NCBI GenBank assembly: GCA_046727575.1 | Contig: JBKPCV010000149.1 | Span: 1 to 16,031 of the forward strand | Origin: DASPTH01 sp046727575 | Lineage (GTDB): Bacteria > Actinomycetota > Acidimicrobiia > IMCC26256 > DASPTH01 | Reading direction: 5' to 3' | Length of the DNA: 16,031 nucleotides | Shown: positions 7,668 to 14,114 of the stretch, one piece after another | Layout of the letters: each line of letters starts with the position of its first letter | Numbering within the stretch: the stretch's first letter is position 1 | Notes under the pieces: model-generated | Database searches by the model: none | What the model was told of the DNA's origin: nothing | Seen by the model: only the letters and a program-made list of their open reading frames with translations | Program-made: the position numbers and the translations under genes

Positions 7668-7706
7668 GTGCTCCCCCTTCGGTGGTTGCTTGGCAGCGGG
7701 CGCCGT

Positions 7707-8489
7707 CTACAGCCGCATGACCCAGCCGCCGTCGACGCTGATGGTCTGGCCGTTGATCCAGTCACCAGCCTTCGAGCACAGCAGCAGGAGCGTACCTATG
7801 AGGTCGTCGGGTGGGCCGGCCTTCTTGCCGGGGATGCCGGCCTCGAGCTGGGACCGCATTGGCGCGTCCTTGGGGAGGGCGGCATAGCCGCTGTCGGCGT
7901 CGATGAGGCCGGGCGCGATCGCGTTGACGTTGATGCCTCGAGGGCCGAGCTCCGTGGCCAGCGTGGCGGTGAGACTGTGCAGGGCCAGCTTGGTGAGGCT
8001 GTAAATCCCGCCCGGAATGAACGCGCCGGCCGAGGAGCCATTGATGACGCGGCCCCCGCCTCGGGAGAGCATCGAGTCGACGACCGCCCTTGTGCACACT
8101 TGGGCGCCCATGATGTTCACCTTCATGATGCGCATGAACCACTCGGGTGGAAGGTCAAGGAAGGTGTAGGGCGGCAGCTCGGTCATGATCGCGGCGTTGT
8201 TGATGAGAATGTCGATGCCGCCGAAGCGCTCCGTCGCAGCGGCGGCCATGCTCGCGGCCGATTCCGGGTCGGTGATGTCGACGTGGACACCGATCGCGTG
8301 GAAGCCATCGGCGGTCAGCTTCGCGGCTTCCGTCTCGGCGCCATCGAGGTTGAGGTCGGCGAGGGTGACGGAGGCGCCGGCCTCGACCAGCGCCCGCGCG
8401 TAGACAGTGCCGATGTCGCCGGCGCCGCCGGTGATCACCGCGACCTTGCCAGTGAGGTCGAAGAGCTCGCTAGCGCGCAGCATCGTCAT
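7707..8489 (-). CDS. SDR family NAD(P)-dependent oxidoreductase
   Basis: A classical short-chain dehydrogenase of 260 residues, cytoplasmic, probably interconverting a hydroxyl and a keto group. Visible motifs: cofactor TGGAGDIG near residue 20, Asp after the second strand (TLADLN), NNAA, serines in NGSSAGAF, catalytic Tyr163 and Lys167 in YSLTK, and INVNAIAPG. The acidic LADLN position favours NAD over NADP. The frame runs open far upstream to 9167, but that part is antisense-free shadow of the CMD gene. ATG 8489 is chosen because AAGGAGG stands 6 nt before it. It lies 41 nt after the CMD-like gene and 39 nt before the transporter, so co-transcription is likely. The substrate is unknown. Confidence 0.88.
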   Translation of the reverse strand: MTMLRASELFDLTGKVAVITGGAGDIGTVYARALVEAGASVTLADLNLDGAETEAAKLTADGFHAIGVHVDITDPESAASMAAAATERFGGIDILINNAAIMTELPPYTFLDLPPEWFMRIMKVNIMGAQVCTRAVVDSMLSRGGGRVINGSSAGAFIPGGIYSLTKLALHSLTATLATELGPRGINVNAIAPGLIDADSGYAALPKDAPMRSQLEAGIPGKKAGPPDDLIGTLLLLCSKAGDWINGQTISVDGGWVMRL

Positions 8490-8530
8490 GGTGCGCCTCC
8501 TTGTCGCGTTGCTCGAGGTTGGTTCGGGCC

Positions 8531-8983
8531 TCAGTCGGCCGCTGCTTCCTGTTCTTCTCGTTCTTCCTGCAGGATGCGCGCCCATTGCTGCTGGGCGACG
8601 GTGTTGAGCTGCTCGCCCTTGGCGAAGCCGTAGTACGAGGCGATTTGGAGCGCGAGCTCGGCCATCTCGTCCGCTGTGATGTCGCGGGACTTCAAGGCGG
8701 ACCCCACGTGGGACTGCAAGGGCAGCGGCGCGTCGTGGATCGCCACGCACGTCACGGTGATGAGACGCCCGCCGCCCTGCAGACGGGCTTCCCAGTCGTT
8801 GGGACCGAGGGTATGGGTGGACAACTGTGGCCAAGGGGGCGTTGGTTGCCCGCGCTCCTGGTGGATGCGGGCCCACTGCGTGCGGAGGTGCCCCTCGAAG
8901 CAGCTCGCCTTGGGCCAGCCGCAATACACCGCGAACTGGAGGATCACCTCGCGGAAGGTGCGTTCCCTGGCTTCGCTGTGCAC
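8531..8983 (-). CDS. Carboxymuconolactone decarboxylase (CMD)-like protein, shortened
   Basis: The 150-residue product looks like parts of a tandem-CMD protein. It begins in the second half of a CMD domain (FREVILQFAVYCGWPKAS), followed by a linker with GPNDWEARLQGGG. It then passes directly to RLITVTCVAIHDAPLPLQSH and ELALQIASYYGFAKGEQ, the second half of another CMD domain. Two-domain relatives as I know them are about 240-260 residues, with a VW-RPGL block before RRLITVTC that is absent here. This suggests two missing segments. No AhpD-type CxxC is present. The GTG at 8983 has only a weak GAGGGGGA upstream; the frame is open back to a TGA at 9058-9056. It is first in the leftward unit, so a CMD-type role in ring cleavage or lactone chemistry fits, but activity is doubtful. 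Confidence 0.65.
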   Translation of the reverse strand: MHSEARERTFREVILQFAVYCGWPKASCFEGHLRTQWARIHQERGQPTPPWPQLSTHTLGPNDWEARLQGGGRLITVTCVAIHDAPLPLQSHVGSALKSRDITADEMAELALQIASYYGFAKGEQLNTVAQQQWARILQEEREEQEAAAD

Positions 8984-9007
8984 GTCCCCCCTCGATATCC
9001 AGATTCC

Positions 9008-9020
9008 CGTACGTCGTACG
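9008..9020. promoter_or_regulatory. Paired CGTAC site near the leftward start
   Basis: CGTAC-GT-CGTAC, followed by G, forms a direct repeat with a 7-bp period; with its outer bases it also reads as a palindrome centred on 9014. It lies 25 nt before the CMD-like gene and just downstream of the predicted leftward transcription start, a position that suits a repressor. The same spaced pair recurs at 9187-9198, and half-sites occur before the IclR gene. Single CGTAC words are not rare in the window, so this is suggestive only. Confidence 0.35.
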
Positions 9021-9038
9021 TGACCATGAACGCCGACG

Positions 9039-9068
9039 ACTATGACCGCGACCGGTCATCCAATGCAA
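9039..9068 (-). promoter_or_regulatory. Possible leftward promoter
   Basis: On the minus strand TTGCAT (complement of 9063-9068) and CATAGT (complement of 9039-9044) are separated by 18 nt, giving a transcription start near 9032 and a leader of about 50 nt before the CMD-like gene. Both boxes match the consensus only partly. Their position next to a palindrome and a paired CGTAC site adds some support. Confidence 0.3.
9042..9059. promoter_or_regulatory. 18-bp operator-like palindrome
   Basis: ATGACCG (9042-9048), CGAC (9049-9052) and CGGTCAT (9053-9059) form a perfect 7-bp inverted repeat. It overlaps the possible leftward -10 box and fills most of the spacer towards -35. A protein bound there would block leftward transcription. 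Its size and symmetry suit a TetR-, GntR- or IclR-type dimer; no gene in the window can be assigned to it with certainty. Confidence 0.45.
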
Positions 9069-9148
9069 GCCGCGGATCAGGCGTCGGCCGAGGGCGCACA
9101 GGGCGTCGCCGGCAGGGAGGTCGTCGCCCGGGATGCCGGTTCGCTGCA

Positions 9149-9177
9149 TTGACGCCCCACAGCCCACGATGTATGTT
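9149..9177 (+). promoter_or_regulatory. Probable rightward promoter of the amidohydrolase unit
   Basis: TTGACG (9149-9154) and TATGTT (9172-9177) are spaced by 17 nt, close to the vegetative sigma consensus. Transcription would start near 9184, at the edge of the paired GTACG site. The resulting leader is about 125 nt before the amidohydrolase start at 9309. Confidence 0.5.
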
Positions 9178-9186
9178 CACCGTGGC

Positions 9187-9198
9187 GTACGGTGTACG
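9187..9198. promoter_or_regulatory. Paired GTACG site at the rightward transcription start
   Basis: GTACG-GT-GTACG is the complement of CGTAC-AC-CGTAC, the same spaced pair as at 9008-9019. It sits just downstream of the predicted -10 box, where a bound repressor would block initiation or escape. IclR is the only regulator gene in the window and is the first candidate to bind here. Confidence 0.4.
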
Positions 9199-9199
9199 A

Positions 9200-9279
9200 G
9201 AGAGCGTGCTCCTCCGAATTCGGGCGTTTCGCCCGCGAGTTGGGGCGCGCGCAGCCTCGCGATCGAGGATGGCGCTCTC
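9200..9279 (+). ncRNA. Possible structured mRNA leader (branched fold)
   Basis: In the leader of the amidohydrolase message, GAGAGCG (9200-9206) can pair with CGCTCTC (9273-9279). This 7-bp closing stem encloses two hairpins: CGGGCG-TTT-CGCCCG (9221-9235) and CCTCG-CGAT-CGAGG (9255-9268). The three-helix layout ends about 16 nt before the ribosome binding site, so it could influence translation. I do not recognise it as a known riboswitch class. GC-rich DNA folds easily, and an alternative palindrome CCGAATTCGG competes with the first hairpin. Confidence 0.3.
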
Positions 9280-9308
9280 CGACTAAGTGCTGCAGAGGAG
9301 AGGTCAAG

Positions 9309-10475
9309 GTGGCAGTCATCGATGTCGACACTCATCTCGAGTCAGGGCCGCACTTGGCGGCCAAGTTCTGCGACGCAGTGGGTGGGTCGATGCCCCACTG
9401 CCCCCAGCTCCGGGCGCTGATGTTCGCCGGTGAGCTCCTGCGCGCGTTGCCGCCCGATCGCCGTCCGACAGGAGAGGAGCTCTATCCCGAAGATCCGAAC
9501 GCCGAGCCGTGGTCGGTGCGGGCATCGGTCAAGAACGATGTGCCGGCCAACCACGACGCAGGCCACCGCGTGGCCTGGATGGACAAACAGGGCATCGACC
9601 AGGCGATGGTGAACTTCGGTTCGTCGAACGTGGGTGCTGGTGTGCTGTTCACCGAGGTCGAGGATCTCCAGCGGTTGTCATCGATGACCAACGACTTCAT
9701 CGCCGAGCGCCTTGCCGGTCACACCGATCGTCTCCTCCAAGTCGCCGTGCTGAAGGAAGCGAGCGACCCGGATTGGGCTGTGGCTGAGCTGACGCGGATG
9801 CGCGCCCGCGGCTGCCGCGGCTTCTCGGTGCCGACGAAGCCCGCGAACGGGCGCTCCATCGGCCACCCGGACTGGGACCCTTTGTGGTCGGCGGCCACAG
9901 ATCTCGGGATGATCTACGTGATGCACATCGGCTTTACACCTGCGAATCTCGACGCGGGCGCGGCCGACAGCGGCTGGATGCTGCCTGGGGGCTCCGGCGC
10001 CGGGGGCGCACTACGGTTCCTGACGTCCGAGAGTCAACTTGCGGCCCAGCGGGCGCTGGCAACGATGGTGTTCGGCGGCGTGTTCGCCCGTCATCCCACG
10101 TTGACCGTGTTGCTCGAGGAAACCCAGGCCGGTTGGTTGCCGTCGTTCGTCGACCGGCTCGAGCGCCTGACCCAACCGCACCTGGAGCGGTTCATCAACG
10201 CTTGGCCCTACGAGCTGACGGCGGGTGAGTTCATGCGCCGCAACGTACGGGCCACCCCGCTTGTGAGCCAGGGCGACAATGCCCTCAGCCTGCTCGCCCA
10301 GATCCCCGAGATGATGGTGTTCTCGAGCGACTTCCCGCATCCCGAGGGCAACGACGTCATTTTCGAACCGGGGCTCGACCTCTTGGACGAGCAGACCCGG
10401 GCGTCGTACCTCGGAGGAAACATCGCCGAGTGCTTCGAGCGGATGGGCGACCCATTGCCGGCCGTGGTGCGTTGA
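9309..10475 (+). CDS. Amidohydrolase family 2 metal-dependent hydrolase/decarboxylase
   Basis: The 388-residue TIM-barrel protein belongs to the ACMSD-like amidohydrolases, which hydrolyse or decarboxylate aromatic and carboxylic acids with one metal ion. Expected ligands are visible: Asp7/His9 in IDVDTHLE, His206 in MHIGF and Asp341 in FSSDFPHPEG. EETQAGWLPSFVDRLERL is the usual pre-terminal helix. Although the frame is open back to 9192, GTG 9309 is preferred: GGAG (9297-9300) lies 8 nt upstream and the protein then begins AVIDVDTHLE, as in relatives. It is first in the rightward unit behind the predicted promoter and leader. Its stop overlaps the next gene. A decarboxylase role on a ring-derived acid is likely; the substrate is unknown. 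Confidence 0.85.
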   Translation: MAVIDVDTHLESGPHLAAKFCDAVGGSMPHCPQLRALMFAGELLRALPPDRRPTGEELYPEDPNAEPWSVRASVKNDVPANHDAGHRVAWMDKQGIDQAMVNFGSSNVGAGVLFTEVEDLQRLSSMTNDFIAERLAGHTDRLLQVAVLKEASDPDWAVAELTRMRARGCRGFSVPTKPANGRSIGHPDWDPLWSAATDLGMIYVMHIGFTPANLDAGAADSGWMLPGGSGAGGALRFLTSESQLAAQRALATMVFGGVFARHPTLTVLLEETQAGWLPSFVDRLERLTQPHLERFINAWPYELTAGEFMRRNVRATPLVSQGDNALSLLAQIPEMMVFSSDFPHPEGNDVIFEPGLDLLDEQTRASYLGGNIAECFERMGDPLPAVVR

Positions 10476-10996
10476 GCGCGTCGCAAGCCTCCCTCACTGT
10501 GACCGACCTGCTTGCCAAACAGGCCATCACCGAGGTTCTCTACCGCTACTGCCGAGGCTTGGATCGCATGGACCGCGACATGGCGCGGTCGGTCTGGCAC
10601 GACGACGGTACGGCCGACTACGGGGAGCACTACCAGGGGAGTGGCACAGGGTTCGTCGACTGGGTCTGGCAGGCACACGCGGGCTTCGAGCGGCACTCGC
10701 ACCAGATCACCAACGTTCTCATCGAGCTGCTCGACGACGACCATGCGGTGAGCGAGGCGTACGACACCGCGGCCCTGCGGCGACGGACGCCCGACGGTGG
10801 TGCCGTCGACATCATCAGCCGGGGCCGATACCTCGATCGATGGTCACGTCGGGACGGCCGGTGGGCGATCGACCACCGCATCTCGCTGCACGACATCCAG
10901 ACCACATCAGAGGTGCAACCTCCTTTCGCTGACGACAGCCCGAGCACGGCCCGCCGCAATCGTGAGGATCCCTCGTACACGTTTCTCGGCTGGTAG
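10472..10996 (+). CDS. SnoaL-like / nuclear transport factor 2 fold protein
   Basis: A small cytoplasmic protein, 174 residues from the chosen start, of the SnoaL_4 group related to ring-hydroxylating dioxygenase beta subunits and polyketide cyclases. Typical features are the opening LLAKQAITEVLYRYCRGLDR, the central HQITNVLIELLDDDHAVSEA strand pair and the closing DGRWAIDHRISLHD. The start is uncertain. TTG 10472 overlaps the preceding stop (TTGA), which suggests translational coupling. GTG 10499 gives the most family-like N-terminus (TDLLAKQ). GTG 10430 has GGAGG 12 nt upstream but lies inside the amidohydrolase gene. Relatives act as cyclases, isomerases or dehydratases, and such proteins recur next to SDRs and amidohydrolases. 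The reaction here is not known. Confidence 0.82.
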   Translation: MSASQASLTVTDLLAKQAITEVLYRYCRGLDRMDRDMARSVWHDDGTADYGEHYQGSGTGFVDWVWQAHAGFERHSHQITNVLIELLDDDHAVSEAYDTAALRRRTPDGGAVDIISRGRYLDRWSRRDGRWAIDHRISLHDIQTTSEVQPPFADDSPSTARRNREDPSYTFLGW

Positions 10997-11029
10997 GCGG
11001 AAAGGTGCTTGAGTGATGGTGAAGGTGCG

Positions 11030-11884
11030 ATGGCGACGCCGTTTGTAGCGCTGGATGGCGCGGCCGCCGTCCTGACCGCGGCGGGCAGCGGGATCGGTCG
11101 TGCTGTCGCTCTCGCACTCGCGCGCCGGGGCAGCCGAGTGGTCGTCACCGACATCGTTCGCGACCGTGCCGACGCCGTCGCGGCCGAGATTCAGACGGCC
11201 GGCGGTACCGCCATCGCTACGGGCTGCGATGTGTCGAGCCTGGCTGATCTCGAGCTCGTTCGCGACGCCTGTCTCCAGTCCTTCGGCCGCGTCGACATCG
11301 TGATGAACAACGTCGGGGTGCTGGCGGTCGGGCCGCCAGAAGCGATCCCGATCGAGGAGTGGCAACGGATTATCGACGTCAATCTCATGGGAGTCGTGCG
11401 CAGCAACGCGGTGTTCCTGCCGTTGCTCCTCGCCCAGGGGCGCGGCCATGTCGTCAACACTGCGTCCGTGGCGGGGCTGTTTCCCTACGGGTTCGACCGC
11501 CTGCCCTACACCACCACCAAGCACGCGATCGTCGGGCTCAGCGAATCGCTGGCCCTGTACCTGGGACCGCGCGGCATCGGCGTGAGCTGTCTTTGCCCGG
11601 CCGGAGTAATGACGAACATCGCCGAGCAAATCCGCTTCTTCGGCGAATCGTCGGCGCTGCGCTCGCCCGACTTCCCGATGTTGAAGGCCGAAGAGACCGG
11701 CGAGCTCGTGGCTGACGGCATCGCCAAAGGCAGCTTCCTCCTCCTGACCGCCCCGAACGAAGTCCGGGCCGAGCTCATCCGCAAGGCCCGGGACCCCGAT
11801 GCCTACCTGATCGACCAGGGCGCTCCTCCGGAGGAGCGGAGTTCGATGCGAGTGTTGACCTCGGAGTTGCAGCGCCACGGCTGA
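11030..11884 (+). CDS. SDR family oxidoreductase with variant cofactor motif
   Basis: A short-chain dehydrogenase of 284 residues. The catalytic pair is Tyr160/Lys164 in YTTTK, with serine in NTASVAG and NNVG in place of NNAG. The nucleotide motif reads TAAGSGIG: the first glycine of TGxxxGIG is alanine (codon GCG), which may alter cofactor binding. TDIVRD after the second strand favours NAD. The frame could open with TTG 11009 after GGAAAGG, but ATG 11030 with GAAGG 4 nt upstream gives the usual short N-terminus. It follows the SnoaL-like gene by 33 nt and precedes another SDR by 17 nt, so the two may catalyse successive oxidations or form a heteromer. Confidence 0.87.
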   Translation: MATPFVALDGAAAVLTAAGSGIGRAVALALARRGSRVVVTDIVRDRADAVAAEIQTAGGTAIATGCDVSSLADLELVRDACLQSFGRVDIVMNNVGVLAVGPPEAIPIEEWQRIIDVNLMGVVRSNAVFLPLLLAQGRGHVVNTASVAGLFPYGFDRLPYTTTKHAIVGLSESLALYLGPRGIGVSCLCPAGVMTNIAEQIRFFGESSALRSPDFPMLKAEETGELVADGIAKGSFLLLTAPNEVRAELIRKARDPDAYLIDQGAPPEERSSMRVLTSELQRHG

Positions 11885-11901
11885 GTCCAGGGGAGGTTTG
11901 C

Positions 11902-12726
11902 ATGACGCCCTTGTCCGACCCTTCTTTCGCTCCTCGCTATGGGCCTTGGGCGGTGATGCTCGGCGGCTCGGAAGGGATCGGTGCCGCGTTCGCCCGTCAG
12001 ATCGCGACCCGCGGCGTGAACGTGGTGCTCGTCGCCCGGCGGCCGCAGCCAATGGAGCAACTAGCGGCCGAGCTGACCAGGGAGCACCGGATCGTGACGC
12101 GCACCCTGTCGGTTGACCTGCAGGAGTCAGCGGCTGCCGTGCGCGTTTTCGAGGCGACCGCCGATCTCGAAGTGGGTCTGCTGGTGTACAACGCGGGCGC
12201 GGACGCCCGGGGACAGTTCTTCGTGGATGTCCCCGTGGAGGAATGGGTCGGACGCGTCGAGTGCAACTGCGTCAACCTGCTGCGGGCGTGTCACCACTTC
12301 GGTTCTGGCATGCGCGAACGCCAGCGCGGCGGCATCGTGATCATCTCCTCCGGGGCCGCATGGGCGGGCGGCGCACGCATCGCCGTCTACGCAGCGACGA
12401 AGGGCTTCGATCTCCTACTCGGCGAGTCGTTGTGGGCAGAGATGGAGCCGTGCGGCGTTGACGTCCTATCGATGGTGCTCGGCGTCACCGACACGCCGGC
12501 GTTCCGCCGCCACCTCGTCCGCGACGGCATCGACCCGGACAGTGTGGACATGGCCGATCCCAAGGAAGTCGCCGCCACGGCACTTGCCAACCTCGGGAAC
12601 GGACCGACATGGATCGCGGAGGGCGTGAGTCCGGACGGGCCGGCGGATCAGATCACCCGAGCCCGGCGGAAGCAGGTCAGCGCCACCTCGGAGATGACCG
12701 CGAAGCTCTACGCAATACAGGAGTGA
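11902..12726 (+). CDS. SDR family oxidoreductase (second of a pair)
   Basis: A 274-residue short-chain dehydrogenase with cofactor motif GGSEGIG, LVARR after the second strand (basic, so NADP is more likely), YNAG, serines in IISSGAAW, and Tyr163/Lys167 in YAATK. It differs clearly from the SDR just upstream (different cofactor motif and tail), so the two do not look like a recent duplication. ATG 11902 has an excellent GGGGAGG 5 nt upstream, the best ribosome binding site of the rightward unit. The opposite inferred cofactor preference of the two neighbouring SDRs hints at an oxidation followed by a separate reduction. The substrate is unknown. Confidence 0.88.
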   Translation: MTPLSDPSFAPRYGPWAVMLGGSEGIGAAFARQIATRGVNVVLVARRPQPMEQLAAELTREHRIVTRTLSVDLQESAAAVRVFEATADLEVGLLVYNAGADARGQFFVDVPVEEWVGRVECNCVNLLRACHHFGSGMRERQRGGIVIISSGAAWAGGARIAVYAATKGFDLLLGESLWAEMEPCGVDVLSMVLGVTDTPAFRRHLVRDGIDPDSVDMADPKEVAATALANLGNGPTWIAEGVSPDGPADQITRARRKQVSATSEMTAKLYAIQE

Positions 12727-12763
12727 TCCTGGGTGAATCCGCCTGAGAGAAAGGGCGAAGCAC

Positions 12764-14041
12764 ATGTCGACACATCAAGCGGTGCAAGTTCCGGATCTCG
12801 ATTGGTTGATCTCGGTCGACGACCATGTGATCGAACCGCCCCACGTGTGGGAGAGCAGGCTTCCGCGCAAGTTCCGAGACGCCGGTCCCCGCTACGACTC
12901 CACCGCCAGCGTGTGGCGGTACGAGGACACTGAGATTCCGATCTCGGCCGGGATCGTCAACGGCGCGATCCCCGTTGACGAGCGCCGCTTCCCCTTCCTG
13001 AACGTCGGCTTCGACGCGATCCCACCGTCGTGCTACGAGCCCAAGGCGCGTATCGACGCGATGGCCGAGGACCATGTGCTCGCCACGTTGCTATTCCCGA
13101 CCGTGCCTCGCTTCTGCGGACAGACGTTCTGGGAGGGCAAGGATCGCGAGCTCGGCTTGTTGTGTGTGCAGGCCTACAACGACTGGATGCTCGACGAATG
13201 GTGCGCGGCGTTTCCAGGACGCTTCATCGGCAACGTGCTCATCCCGCTCTGGGACCCACCGGCGGCGGCCCGGGAGCTCGAGCGATGCGCGGCCAAGGGG
13301 GCCCGGGCGTTCTCGTTCAGCGAGAACCCGCACGACCTCGGCCTGCCGTCGATCCACGACGCCGGCAGGTACTGGGATCCGGTATTCGCGGCGGCCGCCG
13401 ACACGGGCATCGTGTTGTGCACGCACTTGGGGTCGTCGTCAAAGCCACCGCGAACGTCACCCGATGCGCCGACAATGGTCTCCAGCATCCTGCTCGAGCT
13501 CATCGGCATACGCACGCTCACCGACTGGCTCTGCGCCAGCGCGCTCGACCGCTTTCCTGACCTGCGCATCTGTCTCTCCGAAGGCGGCGTCGGATGGATC
13601 CCCGCAGTGCTCGGCACGGCGGACTGGCTCGGCGACGTGGCCACCCGGTCGGGAACTGTCGAAGCAGGCGACCTCGAACGAGCCGCCGCCGAGCAAGCCG
13701 GGCGGGCCCTCAACGACGGAATCGACTCCGTCGAAACGGAGCTCCGCAAGGCCCAGGCTGGGCTCACCGAGGGTCCTCGGGGGCGGACGCTGCGCCAGAT
13801 CTACGACGACCACATCTTCGGCTGCTTCATCCGCGACGACCACGGCGCCCGTTGCATCAACGAGATCGGCGTCGACAAGGTCATGGTCGAAACCGACTAC
13901 CCCCACAGCTCGACCGAATTCCCGAACTCGCTTGCGACCGCCAGAACCGCCCTCACCCACCTCACGCCCGCCGAGCAGAAAAAGATCCTCCACACCAACG
14001 CCAGCCGCGTCTTCAACTTCGTGCCCGCACCGCCTGGTTGA
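12764..14041 (+). CDS. Amidohydrolase family 2 metal-dependent hydrolase
   Basis: The second ACMSD-type amidohydrolase, 425 residues, diverged from the one at 9309. Metal-site positions are Asp19-Asp20-His21 in SVDDHVIEPPHVW, His221 in CTHLGSS and Asp378 in VETDYPHSS; LSEGGVGWIPAVL matches the pre-terminal helix. It is longer than its partner, mainly through an N-terminal insertion and the charged stretch after WLGDVATRSG. The DDHVIEPP subgroup is common in actinobacterial catabolic clusters. ATG 12764 follows GAGAAAGG. It closes the rightward unit, 37 nt after the SDR. Two non-identical amidohydrolases bracketing the unit suggest two hydrolysis or decarboxylation steps, or a hetero-oligomer; neither is shown by sequence alone. 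Confidence 0.86.
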   Translation: MSTHQAVQVPDLDWLISVDDHVIEPPHVWESRLPRKFRDAGPRYDSTASVWRYEDTEIPISAGIVNGAIPVDERRFPFLNVGFDAIPPSCYEPKARIDAMAEDHVLATLLFPTVPRFCGQTFWEGKDRELGLLCVQAYNDWMLDEWCAAFPGRFIGNVLIPLWDPPAAARELERCAAKGARAFSFSENPHDLGLPSIHDAGRYWDPVFAAAADTGIVLCTHLGSSSKPPRTSPDAPTMVSSILLELIGIRTLTDWLCASALDRFPDLRICLSEGGVGWIPAVLGTADWLGDVATRSGTVEAGDLERAAAEQAGRALNDGIDSVETELRKAQAGLTEGPRGRTLRQIYDDHIFGCFIRDDHGARCINEIGVDKVMVETDYPHSSTEFPNSLATARTALTHLTPAEQKKILHTNASRVFNFVPAPPG

Positions 14042-14048
14042 GCGCGGC

Positions 14049-14074
14049 GCCGTCGTGCACACGGCTCTCTTTCT
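14049..14074 (+). terminator. Weak possible terminator of the rightward unit
   Basis: GCCGT (14049-14053) and ACGGC (14061-14065) form a 5-bp stem with a 7-nt loop, followed by the pyrimidine run TCTCTTTCT. It stands just after the last gene and before a convergent one, where a terminator is expected, but the stem is short and the T-run is interrupted. Confidence 0.3.
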
Positions 14075-14114
14075 ATGAAGAGCAGCCAGAAGAGAAGGTG
14101 TCGTGGTGGCCCTG

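Noticed and set aside
7551..8633. Forward frame of 360 residues
   Set aside because: Antisense to the SDR and transporter start; composition (Gly, Arg, Val, Asp) is typical of a shadow frame in GC-rich DNA.
8490..9167. N-terminal extension of the 7707-8489 SDR to 486 residues
   Set aside because: The extension overlaps the CMD-like gene in another frame and has no domain. AAGGAGG before ATG 8489 and the normal SDR length decide the start. A short protein-like stretch near 9065-9148 was noted but not recognised.
9192..9308. Upstream start at 9192 for the first amidohydrolase
   Set aside because: The added residues do not resemble the family, there is no ribosome binding site, and the region holds the predicted operator and leader.
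10907..12052. Minus-strand frame of 381 residues
   Set aside because: Antisense to two well-supported SDR genes; no recognisable motif and Arg/Gly-rich composition.
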